From the NCBI RefSeq assembly GCF_010093815.1, contig NW_022985558.1:1279459-1343458 (forward strand): a stretch of 64,000 nt of DNA. The letters are read 5' to 3'. This DNA comes from Pseudovirgaria hyperparasitica. Its lineage: Eukaryota; Ascomycota; Dothideomycetes; Acrospermales; Acrospermaceae. The notes beneath the pieces are model-generated. The model worked only from the letters and a program-made list of their open reading frames with translations. It was not told where the DNA came from and did no database searches. The position numbers and the translations under genes are program-made. Shown here one piece after another: positions 34,207 to 46,200 of the stretch (positions are counted from its first letter, which is position 1; every line of letters starts with the position of its first letter).

Positions 34207-37200
34207 GATGTGGGAGAGAAGGATGGGTGGTGTCGTCGTCCGCTGCCGAAGCAGGTAGGTGGCAAGCGTAAAGCAGCATTCTTGTAGTCTTCTCGAGAGT
34301 CACGCCTTTCTGCCTCGCGAATATTGGTCCAAGGTGAGCGCTCACCGATGAGGGCGGGAGGGTGGTGTTGACGACGCTCTGACTGACAGGATTGAACGAT
34401 TGGGGTGCGGGTTTCCATCAGGGTGCTCATTTTCAGTCATATGCGACTACTCTTGAGCGTTTGCCTTGTATATGACAGCCGTTTGCAGGCTGACGGTAGT
34501 GTAGATGCGTAGCATCATTGGAAGAATCGCATGTCCGTACTGTGGCAGTGAAGCTGTCCGAAGTTCATCACGGTACTCACCCTTGACAGCGCCACAAACG
34601 AATCCTGCTGCCGGCCTTGAGAGGCTCAAGAGTGACGTCTGTCAAGACTGTGCCGATGTCTGGGCATGGAGTGTGCATATAACTCGATTATTGATCTAGA
34701 GTGTAGAATTACCGTCGCGGCCGAACCTGAATTAGGGTGATGTCAAGATATCTCTTCCTCACACGAGCCACAGGTCGAGATGGTGGAGCGGGTTGCTTTC
34801 ATGCACCTTGACAATGATCTTAGATCTTACCTCCATTCGTCTGAACGCTCAAACATGGGCTACCCTGTCTTGGTCTCGACATCAGCAACGAATGAAAACT
34901 CAACATCTTCCAGCCGAACAACAGAAGCCGTTCAGTCCCATCTCCATGAAGATCGACATCATGGTCATGGCGACACCGGGGTACGTCCTGGTGACAACGG
35001 AAGGATTCTAGGATTCCAACGGGACGCGGGAGATGTTCACGATCGCCGTGGAGGAATCAATTGTGTTAGACAAGCTCGGACTTGGTTCAGACTTCGGACG
35101 AGGCTGCCCGGGACGGACCAAGGACGTGCGGACTCGGAGACGTTGGTGCCTGAGGCCACAGCCCGATACAAAGCAAGACGACGTTGAGCTGCGGCGTGCT
35201 GGCTCGCTCGGCTTGGCAATGAGTCATCTGAATGTATAATATACTATGCTATGATCATAAGTAATTAAATGAAAAGACGACGTACTGCCATGTGAACCTA
35301 CTCGCATCCTCTTACTTGATTCATTATGAATGAATATACACATCGCAGAGTCAGGAGTCAGGCATTAGACGTCCTCTCATCCTATTGGAAGACAAGAGTA
35401 CTACATCCCAAAGAGGCAAGCAGATACAAGACCATCGTGGGACGTCGTGCGGTGTTGGGTGGCGACAATGGCGCACATAAGGCAGGCGCGCATAAGGCAA
35501 AATAGACAGGCATCAGGCAAACAGGCAGCCAGAGTCATTCTCCACATTGCCCACCCAATGCATGCGCAGACGGGCAGAGTGGCAGTGCCAATTGCCAATG
35601 CCATCCAAGCATTTGACAAAATAATCATTATATTGGATCACAGTAGCCAATAGAAAAAAGCACAGCACTGCAGAATTCGTCCTTCTTCTGGGGGCTGGCT
35701 GGACTGAGCCATGATATAATAGTGCGTGCTGTGGCAACGCAAGTACAGCGGCGGGTGGGGTCGTGTCAACTTGTAGGTCCCAGACAGGAACAGGCTCTAC
35801 CCAGACGACAGGACACCGGCCTTTGGCGTCAAGGCCTTTTTATGTAAGAGACGAGATTGAGATTGAGATTGAGATGAGATGAGATGCGATGCGCAAAAAT
35901 GACAACAGGAGGATTATAAGGTTAATCCATGACTGTGGAGCCCCCGATGTTCTGCTGACGGTTCGCCCGCTTGATCAATTGAACTAAAACTCTGCGGGAA
36001 CGAACGAACGAACGCAGGTGGAGACGGCGGCGTATTAATGAATCACCTTAACCTCGACAGCTTCAAGGTTACTACTAAGGCTGGACTAGTCACTACATGA
36101 CTCTGGCGGCTTCGTTTCGGGTCTCTTAATTGCTGTCACGTGCAGTTCACGAAAAAGAGAGATGCGCCGGAAATTAGATGCTCGATAAGCCAAATTTGAT
36201 TGATACAGGCAGGACTGCGCATACTGACACATCCCCCGGTTTCACAAAAATGAGTTGCGAAGTAGCGGACTATTGGCTGAGGGGAGAGGAAGGCCTAGGA
36301 TGTCCGATCTCATCGTGCCGAGCCGGTACGTCTTGTATATGCAGCGCGAGTCTGGGTGATTGGATCAGGCAGCATACCTAACGGACGCTGTCGAGTAGCG
36401 ATGGTGTTGTGGGGAAGGATTGGCGGCAGCGCATGTGGAGAAGCGTAGCTACATACGTGTACGTACGTGTAAGTAGCTTATTTGGAGATGCCATTGACTA
36501 TTATTATCATGATGGTTGTATCATAATTGTATGATGCGGCGGGCAAAGACAAGGGATGCAGTCGTTGCTTAAAGGTTATTATCTCGCTGTTATATTGAGG
36601 TGTCCGCCGCTGGACTGATTGTTTCCATCCCAACGACCTGCCCTTGCACACTGCACCCGCGCGGCGGCTTGGTATTACGCACTCTCATGCTGTGATGCCA
36701 GGTTCAAAGACAGGCTTCGCTGCACCGTACACGTACACGCATGGACAGTAGACAGTAGACAATAGACAGCACAGACGTGGTCGACAGTATGCAAGACTAC
36801 AGGACTGCGGGACTGCAGGATGGTGGAGGTGCGAGAGTCCGACTTCAAGGTACCTGAGCATTGAGCACTGAGCAGCAGCCAGGGCACGCACCCATGCACC
36901 CACGCACGTACGCGCACATGCCACCACGCCAATCTTGTTGTTGCCGTTGTTGCTGCCGGGTTGATGAGTATGATGACTCTGTTGAGGCTCTGCGCATTGT
37001 GTAGTGTAGTACGGCGTGTGTGCAGTGAATACTTGCATCGATCGACATGAATTGGCCATAGCAATCATCATAATAATAATAACACTAATAGCAATAACAA
37101 CAACAACAACAACCCGGGCAGGTATGAGATTAAGGCCCGGCATGCAGGTGTAGACAGTAAAACAGGTAGGAGCGCGGGAACTTGGAAGTGATAAGAGGAA

Positions 37201-37706
37201 AGAACGGTATTGGACTAGCCTGTTTCGGGGCCCGTTGCTGGCTTGCGCCTGGCCAGATAGTGTAGTAGTGAGTAGTGGCAAGTGCGACTATTGTAGCTGT
37301 CGTTCGTTCTTTCCTCACTTGGTCGTGCCTTCACTAATTATCACCTTGCTCAGTGCTGCCTCTTGCCTCCTGCCCCAGTGTTGTCGCTGCAAATTCACCC
37401 GCTTTCCCCGTTGTTACCCGTTTCGTTCGCCCGTCGACACCTCAGGCTCGCTGCTTCGTATAAAGTCGCTCCACCCGCCGCCTTTTCCTCTTCCTTGCCT
37501 CTTTTTTTCACCCGACACACTCTACTCTCTCCACACACACACACGTCTGCCATCCACGCAAAGCATCTCACCTTTCTTCCACATTGTATTCAGCATCATC
37601 AATCAATCAATCAAACGTATGTCCTCTCTGTTCACGCGCCCATTCTCTTGTTCTGCGCGCTAATTCACCACCTCAGCTCACTTTTCGTCGCGTCAACACT
37701 GCAGCA
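34207..37706. other. Intergenic, 3.5 kb, no supported gene
   Basis: At 34793-35239 one plus-strand frame is open except for a single stop, but codon use is unconvincing and no family was recognised. Simple repeats occur at about 35855-35890 (GAGATT/GAGAT), 36001-36014 (GAAC), 37070-37112 (AAT/AAC). The last 400 bases are C/T-rich, typical of the promoter and leader of the following gene. Confidence 0.5.
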
Positions 37707-38367
37707 ATGGTTTCATCTCTTGTGCTCCTTCTTACAACCGCCCTCGCCGGCATGGTCTCGGCTCAGGCCAGCTCTAATATCACCATCAACCCCAACTCGG
37801 TCAACGAGACTCTCAAGACCAATTGGTGCACTGCCGAGAAGAACACCTGCCGCTCTCTGTGCGGTGGGCCTGGTGAGACTGCTTCGAACGACTGCATGAC
37901 GGTAAGCCAACCCAAGACGCTGCACACGACGTCGCAAGCCCACTAATTCCTTTCCTGTACAGTCCAACCTCAACTACACCTGCTCCTGCACCAACGGCAC
38001 CGACCCCGACGTATCACAGTACTCGGAGAGTCTGCCTGCCTACATCTGCCGCGAGTATGTGATTCAGTGTGTCGCTGCTGTGTCGGACGGCGATCGGGAT
38101 GCCATCTACCAGTGTCGTCAAGTTGAAGGCACCTGTGGTCAGCTCAACGCCTCTGATCCCGCCGACGGAGGCTCCAACCCTCAGGCTTCCGGCTCTGACT
38201 CTACCCCATCTGCCACTGCGTCAAGTGGAGACAATGCTCCAAGTGCTTCCAACACCGGCGCTCCCGCATCCGCCACCTCTGGCGGTGCTGCTGCTGCTCT
38301 CGGCGCTTCGTACGGTACTCCTGCCATTGCCGCTGGTATGCTTGCTCTGTTTGGTCTTGTCTTGTAA
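37707..38367 (+). CDS. GPI-anchored cysteine-rich surface protein, DUF7707-like
   Basis: Two exons, 37707-37901 and 37963-38367, give 199 residues. Residues 1-19 are a signal peptide ending in VSA-QA. The domain follows the DUF7707 pattern: ITINPNSVNETLKTNWC, then TCRSLC, NDC, YTCSCTNGTDPDVSQYSESL, YICREYVIQCV, YQC and GTCG, about ten cysteines expected to pair as disulphides. A Ser/Ala/Thr-rich stalk and a C-terminal hydrophobic tail (PAIAAGMLALFGLVL) preceded by small residues indicate a GPI anchor. It is probably exposed on the plasma membrane or cell wall. Role of the family unknown. Family name is from memory of the cysteine pattern. Confidence 0.85.
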
Positions 38368-39054
38368 GGGCAGAGTGTGCTGCTGTGTTTTGACGAGTGA
38401 TATGGGGGAAATACCAAGTGCGACGACATTTACGTGTCACGACAGGGTTATTGGTTTCATGTTTATGATTAGCGACTGCATTCTACGAATATCCGGGTTA
38501 AGGAATGAAGCGCTGGTGCGGCCTCGCGCTGCTCGATAAGATAGTAATAATGACGACGGTCTCACGGCCGTGTTCTCTGCATCCTTCCTCTTGTTCCTCG
38601 AGTCAATTGCATGCTATCATCCCATTGTAGCACTTGATCACTCACTCAGTGTTGTTGATACTGATGGCGATCAGGGCCCTAGAGCGACCTAGATGCTGCG
38701 GGTGAGTTTGCGCGGCTACTCTGATTGGCCACGTCTGCCCTGGCGTTCCAGTGATTTTCGCCGCGCATAATCGATAAGTCGGGCACCGCAGCAAAATGAC
38801 GCTCAACCAAAAAAGACACACGCACACACCACAGTGCCCGCCGTCAACAACTTTCTGCTCTACCTGCAGACTGCACACGACCTGCACTCCGCAAGCACTG
38901 TCTATCATATTCTGCAACGTACATGCTCCTCGCCTTCGTGTCGTGCTGTCCTCGTCTTGCCCCACGCCTTCTACGTCCTGCACCGCCTGCGTTCCAACGA
39001 GCTTCATCCTTCGTCACACGACATCCTATCCCACCACCATACCCACAGCGCACC
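38368..39054. other. Intergenic, promoter of the GPD gene
   Basis: No gene seen. The stretch before 39055 is C-rich with CACACA and ends in a typical fungal start context (caccATGG). Confidence 0.5.
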
Positions 39055-40403
39055 ATGGCGACTCTAGGAGCCCCGGCAAAGAAACACAAGGTCACCATCG
39101 TAGGATCGGGTAATTGGTGAGATCCACACGCTCAATTGGTCTGTCCATGTCCTAACAGCACTCTTTCAGGGGCACCACACTCGCAAAGGTCGTCGCCGAA
39201 AACACCAAGCAATATCCCGACATCTTCGAAGAGGAGGTGCAGATGTGGGTGTTCGAGGAGCAGTACAAGGACCCGCGCGACGGCAACGAAAAGGCACTGT
39301 CTGGCCTCATCAACGAACTGCACGAGAACATCAAGTACCTCCCTGGCGTGAAGCTCCCCGCCAACGTCAAGGCAAATCCAAGCATCACCGACTCAGTCAA
39401 GGACACCACAGTCCTGGTCTTTGTCCTTCCACACCAGTTCATCAAGGGCACCCTCGAGGCCATGAAGGGCAACATCCTCCCCTACGCACGCGCGATATCC
39501 TGCGCCAAGGGAGTCGACGTTTCCGGCGACCAGGTCAACCTCCTCAGCACCACCATTGCCGACTCGCTCAACATCTACTGCGGCGCCCTGTCCGGCGCAA
39601 ACATTGCCTCGGAAATCGCCCGCGAGAAATGGTCCGAGACGACTATCGCGTACCACCCGCCCGACATTGACTCGCGCCATCCCACCCCGCAGCCCTCGCG
39701 CCAGCCCTCCCCGTCCTCATCATCAACAAACCTCCACAGCAGCACACAAACTAAAGCTACCCTGAAGCCACTGCCCACAGACTACCCCCCGCTCAACCAC
39801 GCCACCGTGCAAAAGCTCTTCCACCGCTCCTACTTCCACGTACAAATGATCTCGGACGTCGCAGGCGTCTCCCTTGGCGGCGCCCTCAAAAACATCGTCG
39901 CCCTAGCCGCCGGCTTCGTCGACGGCCTCGGCTGGGGCGACAACGCCAAGGCCGCCGTGATGCGCGTGGGTATCCTCGAATCCGTCAAATTCGGCAAAAT
40001 GTTCTTCGGCCCGGCCGTCCAGGCGTCCACCTTCACGGAGCAGTCGTGCGGCATCGCAGACGTCATCACGAGCTGCTCCGGCGGGCGCAATTTCCGCTGT
40101 GCCAAGAAAGCGACAGAAACGGGCCGGAAGGTCTGGGAGGTCGAGCGCGATGAGTTGAACGGGCAGAAGCTGCAGGGGACCGGCACGGCGGAGGATGTGC
40201 ATCAGGTGTTGTTGGCGCGGCTGGGCGGGGATGCAGCGGCTGTGAGGCGGGAGTTTCCGCTTTTTACGGCCGTGTTTGATATTTTGCATGAGCATGAGAC
40301 GGGCGTCAAGGCGGAGCATATCCCTGATTTGATTGGGAGGAGGCCCGGCGGTGAGGGGGATGATGGGAGTGGTGTTGGTAGTAGTGGTAGGGCGAGTTTG
40401 TGA
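39055..40403 (+). CDS. GPD1: Glycerol-3-phosphate dehydrogenase (NAD+)
   Basis: Two exons, 39055-39116 and 39170-40403, give 431 residues. The enzyme reduces dihydroxyacetone phosphate to glycerol 3-phosphate, feeding glycerol (osmoprotection) and lipid synthesis, and balances cytosolic NADH. Visible signatures: the NAD-binding GSGNWGTTLAK (residues 17-27), split by the intron within the Trp codon; [14 protein letters not shown]; and the substrate-binding core [19 protein letters not shown] and [14 protein letters not shown] with the catalytic lysines, followed by [11 protein letters not shown]. Yeast Gpd1 is about 390 residues; the extra length is mainly a Ser/Pro/Gln-rich insert at about residues 185-215 (39665-39770) and a Gly/Ser-rich tail. 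Symbol by homology to yeast. Confidence 0.96.
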
Positions 40404-40554
40404 GGGATTTTGGGGGTGGTATAGATTGATTTGGTTGGCGTTGATATCCCTACTTCTAACGTCCGTCGCTAGATGAGAAGGAGGAAGATAGCATAGAGTT
40501 GTTGGGGAACGGGAGGGTGGTTATAGAAATATAAAGCATTGCGTACACGAATTA

Positions 40555-40656
40555 GTTGAATTGAATGAATTGAATGAATTGAATGAATTGAATGAATTGA
40601 ATGAATTGAATGAATTGAATGAATTGAATGAATTGAATGAATTGAATGAATTGAAT
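40555..40656. repeat. 9-bp minisatellite (TTGAATGAA)n
   Basis: About eleven near-perfect tandem copies of the 9-base unit ttgaatgaa. The unit length being a multiple of three makes open frames on both strands (repeating Asn-Glu-Leu or Phe-Asn-Ser), which are not genes. Confidence 0.97.
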
Positions 40657-40844
40657 ACTTGGACGGATAACCATAGCGAAACCCGCCCGTACTCCCTGGT
40701 CCTGGTCTCCATATCCAATGTCCATGTCCATCTCGCATCGCATCGCATCATGTCCTTTCCTTCCCCCTTTTTCTTTTCCGCCCCTTTTTCTTCATTTCTC
40801 TTTTCTATTACCCCCTTTTTTGTTTACCCGTGAAGGTGGAAGGT

Positions 40845-40945
40845 GGAAGGAGAGAAGAGAGGGAAGGGAGGGAAGGGAGGGAAGAGAGAGAAGAGAGAGA
40901 AGAGAGAGAAGAGAGAGAAGAGAGAGAAGAGAGAGAAGAGAGAGA
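40845..40945. repeat. 101-base pure purine tract
   Basis: Only A and G for about 100 bases, built of ggaaggga units passing into tandem gagagaaga 9-mers. Long mirror-like purine tracts can form triplex (H-DNA) structures; that is known for such sequences, not shown here. Confidence 0.95.
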
Positions 40946-41298
40946 TACAGAGAAATAGTTCTGCTTCGTTGTATTTCTAGCAGAGATACGTGACGTGTTG
41001 ATTACTGATTTTAGTCGTTGGGATGGTACTTATGCTATCAAGGCTGGAATGGCGGTAGGGGGTACATATTTGCAGTATGGGGTACGTATTTGTATTACGG
41101 GCTAGATATTGAGCATGGGTTAAGATGAGTTTGGCTTGGTCGGGGTAGTAGTAGCAGTGTTGTATTCCCTGTTTTACACGTTTTTATAAACTCGATACTA
41201 GTACTTTTTGCTCTTACTTCTTCCTCCTCCTCCTCCTCCTTCTCCTCCTACTCCCCATCACATCATTCCCTACCCCTGTTTTCACGACTTCGACGCGC

Positions 41299-42813
41299 TC
41301 AGCCATCACCACCACCACCGCGCCGCAGAAACGCACACCCCTTCAACTCGGGGAAATGCACGGCGTTGAAGATGAAGAACGGGCGCAGCGCGGCGTCGAG
41401 CTCGCGCCGCCAGATTGTTTTGTAGCCGTCTGTTCTCCTTCTTCTTGTTTTTCTTGCTCTGCTTCGTGTTGTTGTCTCGCCTCCGTCTGCGTCTGCGTCT
41501 GCGTCTCCGCCTCCATCGTCATCATCGTCGTCGTCGTCATGCCCATTCCACGCCTCGCACATCGTCACGCCGTGCGCCAGCCGCGCCGCTATACCCGTGC
41601 ACGCCGTGTATCTGAAATCCAGCATCGTCGTTGTGCTGTCATTCCCACTCCCACTTCCACCACCAGCAACCACAGGAACAGGAACAGGAACAGGAACAGG
41701 AATAGTCTTCCGCATACTCCCCAGATTATACCGCGGATGCGCACGCAGCGCAGTGGCGATACGCGCGATATTGCGCGCCAGGTTTGCGTCGAGCGGGGTC
41801 TGGGCGCCGAGGAGGTAGTCGATGATGGGGGTTGGGGAGAGGTGGAGGGGTTCTTGGGAGGTTTGGCGGGGGGGAGGAGTNNNNNNNNNNNNNNNNNNNN
41901 NNNNNNNNNNNNNNNNNNNNNNNNNNNNNNNNNNNNNNNNNNNNNNNNNNNNNNNNNNNNNNNNNNNNNNNNNNNNNNNNNNNNNNNNNNNNNNNNNNNN
42001 NNNNNNNNNNNNNNNNNNNNNNNNNNNNNNNNNNNNNNNNNNNNNNNNNNNNNNNNNNNNNNNGGGGGGTTGTCGGTGTCGGATGATGAGGAGGAGGATG
42101 AGGAGTATGAGGAGGAGTCTGTGAGGTGTGGCGTGGGTGTTGCTGTTGGTGCTGGGTGTGGTCGTGGTTGTGGTCGTGGTTGTGGCCGTGGTTGTGGTCG
42201 TGGTTGTGGTCGTGGTATGCTAGGCGTAGCTCGAGACACTTCGACGGCTTCGGTCTCAGGTAGGATATCTTTCGACTCTGAGAAGTGCCGTGGCATAGAC
42301 ACAGGAACCGGCACAGGAACCGGCGGTGGTCGTGGACATCGTGTACGCAGCGCAAGAGGCCGTGATATAAACGGCCGCAGTGTCGGGCGTGTAGACGTGT
42401 TGCTGGGTTCTGAAACTGCTGGTGCCGTAGTTGATCGCGCTCTTTGGGGAGAGAACTTGTCGTAAGGTTAGCCAAGTCTTCATGTGAAGCACATCAAGTC
42501 AGTTACATACAACCTTGAAGCCCATTCTCCGTCTCGTCTTGTCGTCAATCTGCACACTGGTCTCCCTGAGGATGTCGTCGAAGAGCTTGAATCTCTCAAC
42601 CCGGTTCGTCAGGACTTGCTCAAAGGCCGTGAGAACCTCGTCTACGGCGCCGCTGTCGAATACGTTGACAACGTCGTTGGTGGCTTCAATGGAGAGCTGG
42701 CTCGTCCGTTTGATTGGCGAAGTCAGGATAGACACCTTGAACCTCAGATCCTCGTGCGATGACAGGGCTGTGCGTGGCCCCCAGTCTTGAAGCACCATAC
42801 TTCTGGCTGGCAT
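41299..42813 (-). CDS. Uncharacterised protein, interrupted by the assembly gap
   Basis: Exon 1 is 42813-42511 (101 residues beginning MPARSMVLQDWGPRTALSS; acidic/helical part LTAFEQVLTNRVERFKLFDD). A 55-base intron with a CTAAC branch site leads to exon 2 from 42455, whose frame runs into the gap at 42063 through a tandem PQPR stretch and a Ser run. On the far side one frame continues from 41880 to a stop at 41299: SPTPIIDYLLGAQTPLDANL, then LDFRYTACTGIAARLAHGVT, a poly-Asp run, and FFIFNAVHFPELKGCAF. The codon pattern of both halves is convincing, but the join across the gap is inferred, and two genes cannot be excluded. No family recognised. Tandem GT-rich and CAGGAA repeats inside the coding part may explain why assembly failed here. 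Confidence 0.55.
41881..42063. other. Assembly gap (183 N)
   Basis: Run of N inside the preceding gene, next to a tandem 12-base GTGGTCGTGGTT-type coding repeat at about 42155-42212. Confidence 1.
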
Positions 42814-43281
42814 TTTGACAACCCGAGCTCTTCGTCTGGACTTGTCATCAACAAAATGATGGTGATGGCGCCAAGTGACGCCAATGAAAGCTCAAATATC
42901 GTTTGACAGAAAGAAAGGAAGAGAGAAAGACAGGTAATGAGTGGCTACAGAGGTGAGCACGCCATTCTACATGTTGATATACCCGCACGGATCCAGAGTT
43001 CAAGACTTTGCTCTTACGACATGCTAGACTTACAGCTCCCTTGGAATAGATGTTTGCGCCACAGTGGCTCAGGCGACAGCTCGGAGCTCTCCATCAACGT
43101 GGAGCTTGGACCATCGCGTGAAAGATTAAAGATTAGCGCCACTGACAATCCGCGTCGCGACCAAACCACTTGAAACTCCATGTCGAGCAAATAAAACCAC
43201 CTCCTACAGCCGCAGACTCCTTACATCGTCTACCCTACTCCGTTATGCCGGATGCGCCTTGCTTAATTGGTATCAGTCCAC
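42814..43281. promoter_or_regulatory. Divergent promoter region
   Basis: A 468-base spacer between two start codons pointing away from each other (42813 minus, 43282 plus). No gene inside. No specific site was recognised. Confidence 0.5.
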
Positions 43282-46200
43282 ATGGCTTCCGGTAAGCGCC
43301 CGTATGCGCGACCTTCTGGGACGCGAAACGTGCGCCTCTCCATCCATATCCTACCACCTCAGCACAGCGAAGACATAGGGAAGCGCTGGGCTACAGCTAC
43401 AGAGGCGATACGCGATCCCGGCCAAAGCGAAGAACTGCAGCAGCAACATACGGAAAGTCCCTACAAATCTGCCACCCAGGGCGACAAGTTTGTCCTCTTG
43501 GCAGGTGAAGACGACACGTTCGAGCAGGTCTGGGAGAGCATTGAAGAGCGATATGGGCGCATATACCCTCAGAAGTCACGGTAGGGGCTCGACGCAAAAG
43601 CGCATGGAGGACCGCTTGACTAACATACATGGATGTAGCGGATTCCGCATCAAGAAATTGCAAGACGGTTTCGACGCCGATCTTGAGACGTCTCTTCTTG
43701 TCCGAGAGGTTTTTGACGAATCTCCCCACGAAAAGGTCGTCAAGGTCCACCAGTTCGGCGCCGCGCGAGACTCTTCGGTCCTGCCAGAGTCGACATTACG
43801 TCCACGACAATTGGGTACGAGACCAGGGATATCCCGCAAACGTGGTCTTGGAAGCAGCCCAATCAACTCCAGTAAAAGAAGACGGCTTGGATCCAATGCA
43901 GCGCTAGATGATGTACAAGAAGCTGACGACGGAGACCATGGGATGGGAGAGACCGCCGACGGCGACGGGCTATTCGTAGAGTCTGGTGCGGAGAGTGGAT
44001 ACCATCCAGATGACGGCTCGGTTGAAGCAGGCATCGACGTTAATACCGGCTATCCTATCGAAGAAGTCGAATCTCCGAACCGGAAGCGCTCTGGCTTAGA
44101 CAAAGTGCAGCTCAAGTCACCCCCTGAACAGAGCACCTCCGCTCATCAGACGCGGATACGGAGACTCGATTCGTCACCTATAGACGAAACTACAGCCGAC
44201 CGAGATAACCACAGGCGAGACTCACCGGGTGTCGAGGTAGACAACACTCTTGAGGATAGTGGGGTTGAAGACTCAACCTACGATTTTCCGCAAGACCAGA
44301 CGATCGACGAGGAGGCCTTTGGGCAGTTTTCAAGAGCGAAACCCTCGATAAGGCGTTCAACTAATCCTAATGGCCCTGAAGACGTATATGACATTCCTGG
44401 GTCGACCATGAAACCCGCAGGGGCAGGACGACCGGCCGGAAGGCAACGGTCGACAGGCAAGCTTGCGAAAACGCCTGCGCGCGTAGTCGATCTGAACGCC
44501 AAGAAGTACAGAAAACAGCAACAACCTGGGTCACCAGAAGACCAACGCATGTCCAGTGTAGGTGGCAGGATCTTACGCCACGAAAGTGAGCGGTACGAGT
44601 CACCAGGTATCCAATATCCAACACCAGCTTCTGCTGGCTTAGATCAGAAAATATCAGCGTTACGCAAGATACTGTAAGTCGCGAATGGTATTCAGGACAT
44701 CCGAAATACTGACCCATGCAGGGTCGCAAATGGCGATGAGGTACCAGATTCACCCGCGATGAGCGAACTTGAGGATTTGCGTGGCGTTGAGAGGAAGAAA
44801 GTCTCGAGCAAGAACATCAGTCGGAAAAGAAGTAAGAACCATAAGATGTGTGGCTACGAAAGTACTGACACCGACAGGGTATCTGAGAAGACTAGAATCC
44901 ATGGCTGGCGGGCACCCGACTCCAGACACTGATGTCCGGATCACAGCACGACCACTACGGTCAAGTGTGAAGAAAAGTAGACCAGGCAAAGTAGATGGAA
45001 AGAGAATCGCATTTACTGAGCCTAGCCCTGAGGCTGCACCAGGCAAAGCAGATGGAAAGAGAATCGCATCTACTGGGCCCAGCTCCGTGGCTGCAAAAGT
45101 CCCTTTCGTGGTTGGCAAGCGCTGCAAGATTACACCGCGCCTCCCAAAGTCGCGTGTGAAACCTATCCAGGGAAAAGCGAACTCAGAGGAAAGCACGCAT
45201 AAGTCGCCCAGCTCCAAGGCTAACAAAAGCCACGATCTCATCAACGGTGCTGTGTTTCCCGAAAAGCCTGGTGACGCATCCGTGGGCATGAGTAATGAGA
45301 CTCAAGGAGGCGTATCGGATCCAAATGCTGAGGAACCACACGAGTCTCCTGACAAGGAGGCGTCTGAGATCCATGACGACGAAACTTTCAGTCCTGTTGA
45401 AGACGAGTCCAGGGCCCATACTAATGCAAATTTTGTGTCTCCCTTTGAGGAGGAGGAGGAGGAGGAGGAGGACGAGTCTGAAGTTTCCGACGAACATACT
45501 AAAGCGCGTGGTTCTGCAGCATCCAAGGCTATACACGAAGAGGCTTTCCCCCCAGAGCGAGCAGTCAGCATTGAATCAGAGAGTTCCAATATGTTGGACG
45601 ATTTTGGCGCTCTAGTCAATACTCAAAAGGACCAAGTGGCAGAATCTCCGGGCCCTGTCGATGGCAACACACAGCTCCTTGTGGACGAAGGTAGCGTAAA
45701 TGACCCGGACGAGACGATGGAAAGCCCAAGCCTAGAAAAATCTCTCCGACAGGAACGGGCTAAGCTCAGCCATAACAGCAAAGGTGAACGTGCAACCTCT
45801 TTCGAGCAGACGGACAGTACAAGCGTCTTAGATGATGCAGCGACTCAGCAACTGCTGTTGGAAGAACAAGCCTCGCTAGACAAACAAGATGATAGCATGA
45901 GTATCGGTAGTGCTAGGCACGACTATGACACCGACGCCATAGAAATGCTTGATGCTACTGAAACCAGGTCTTACCAGTCGAATGGATATGCAAGTGATCA
46001 TGTTAGTGTCAAGGATGACCCAGACATGGTCGAAGCCGGAGGAACGGGCAATGTTCAGGAAGATGAACAAACTGGTGGTTCGAATGATGTCAAAGAAAGA
46101 CTTGCTTCTCCGATGGATGTCGACATGCAGAGCGCAGCAGAGCCTACGGCTCAAGCCTCGAGTCCTACCCGAAACCATGGAGGAAGTTCAATGTCCTCTG

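Larger units (their letters stand above)
40404..41298. other. Convergent 3' intergenic spacer
   Basis: Holds the two tandem repeats listed separately and a C/T-rich end (TCC repeats at about 41221-41250). No gene seen. Confidence 0.6.

Noticed and set aside
34793-35239. One plus-strand frame with a single stop
   Set aside because: Codon use and composition are not convincing, no splice model removes the stop, and no family was recognised.
40469-40833. Frames encoding Asn-Glu-Leu or Phe-Asn-Ser repeats
   Set aside because: They exist only because the 9-bp minisatellite unit is a multiple of three; no start context or flanking coding sequence.
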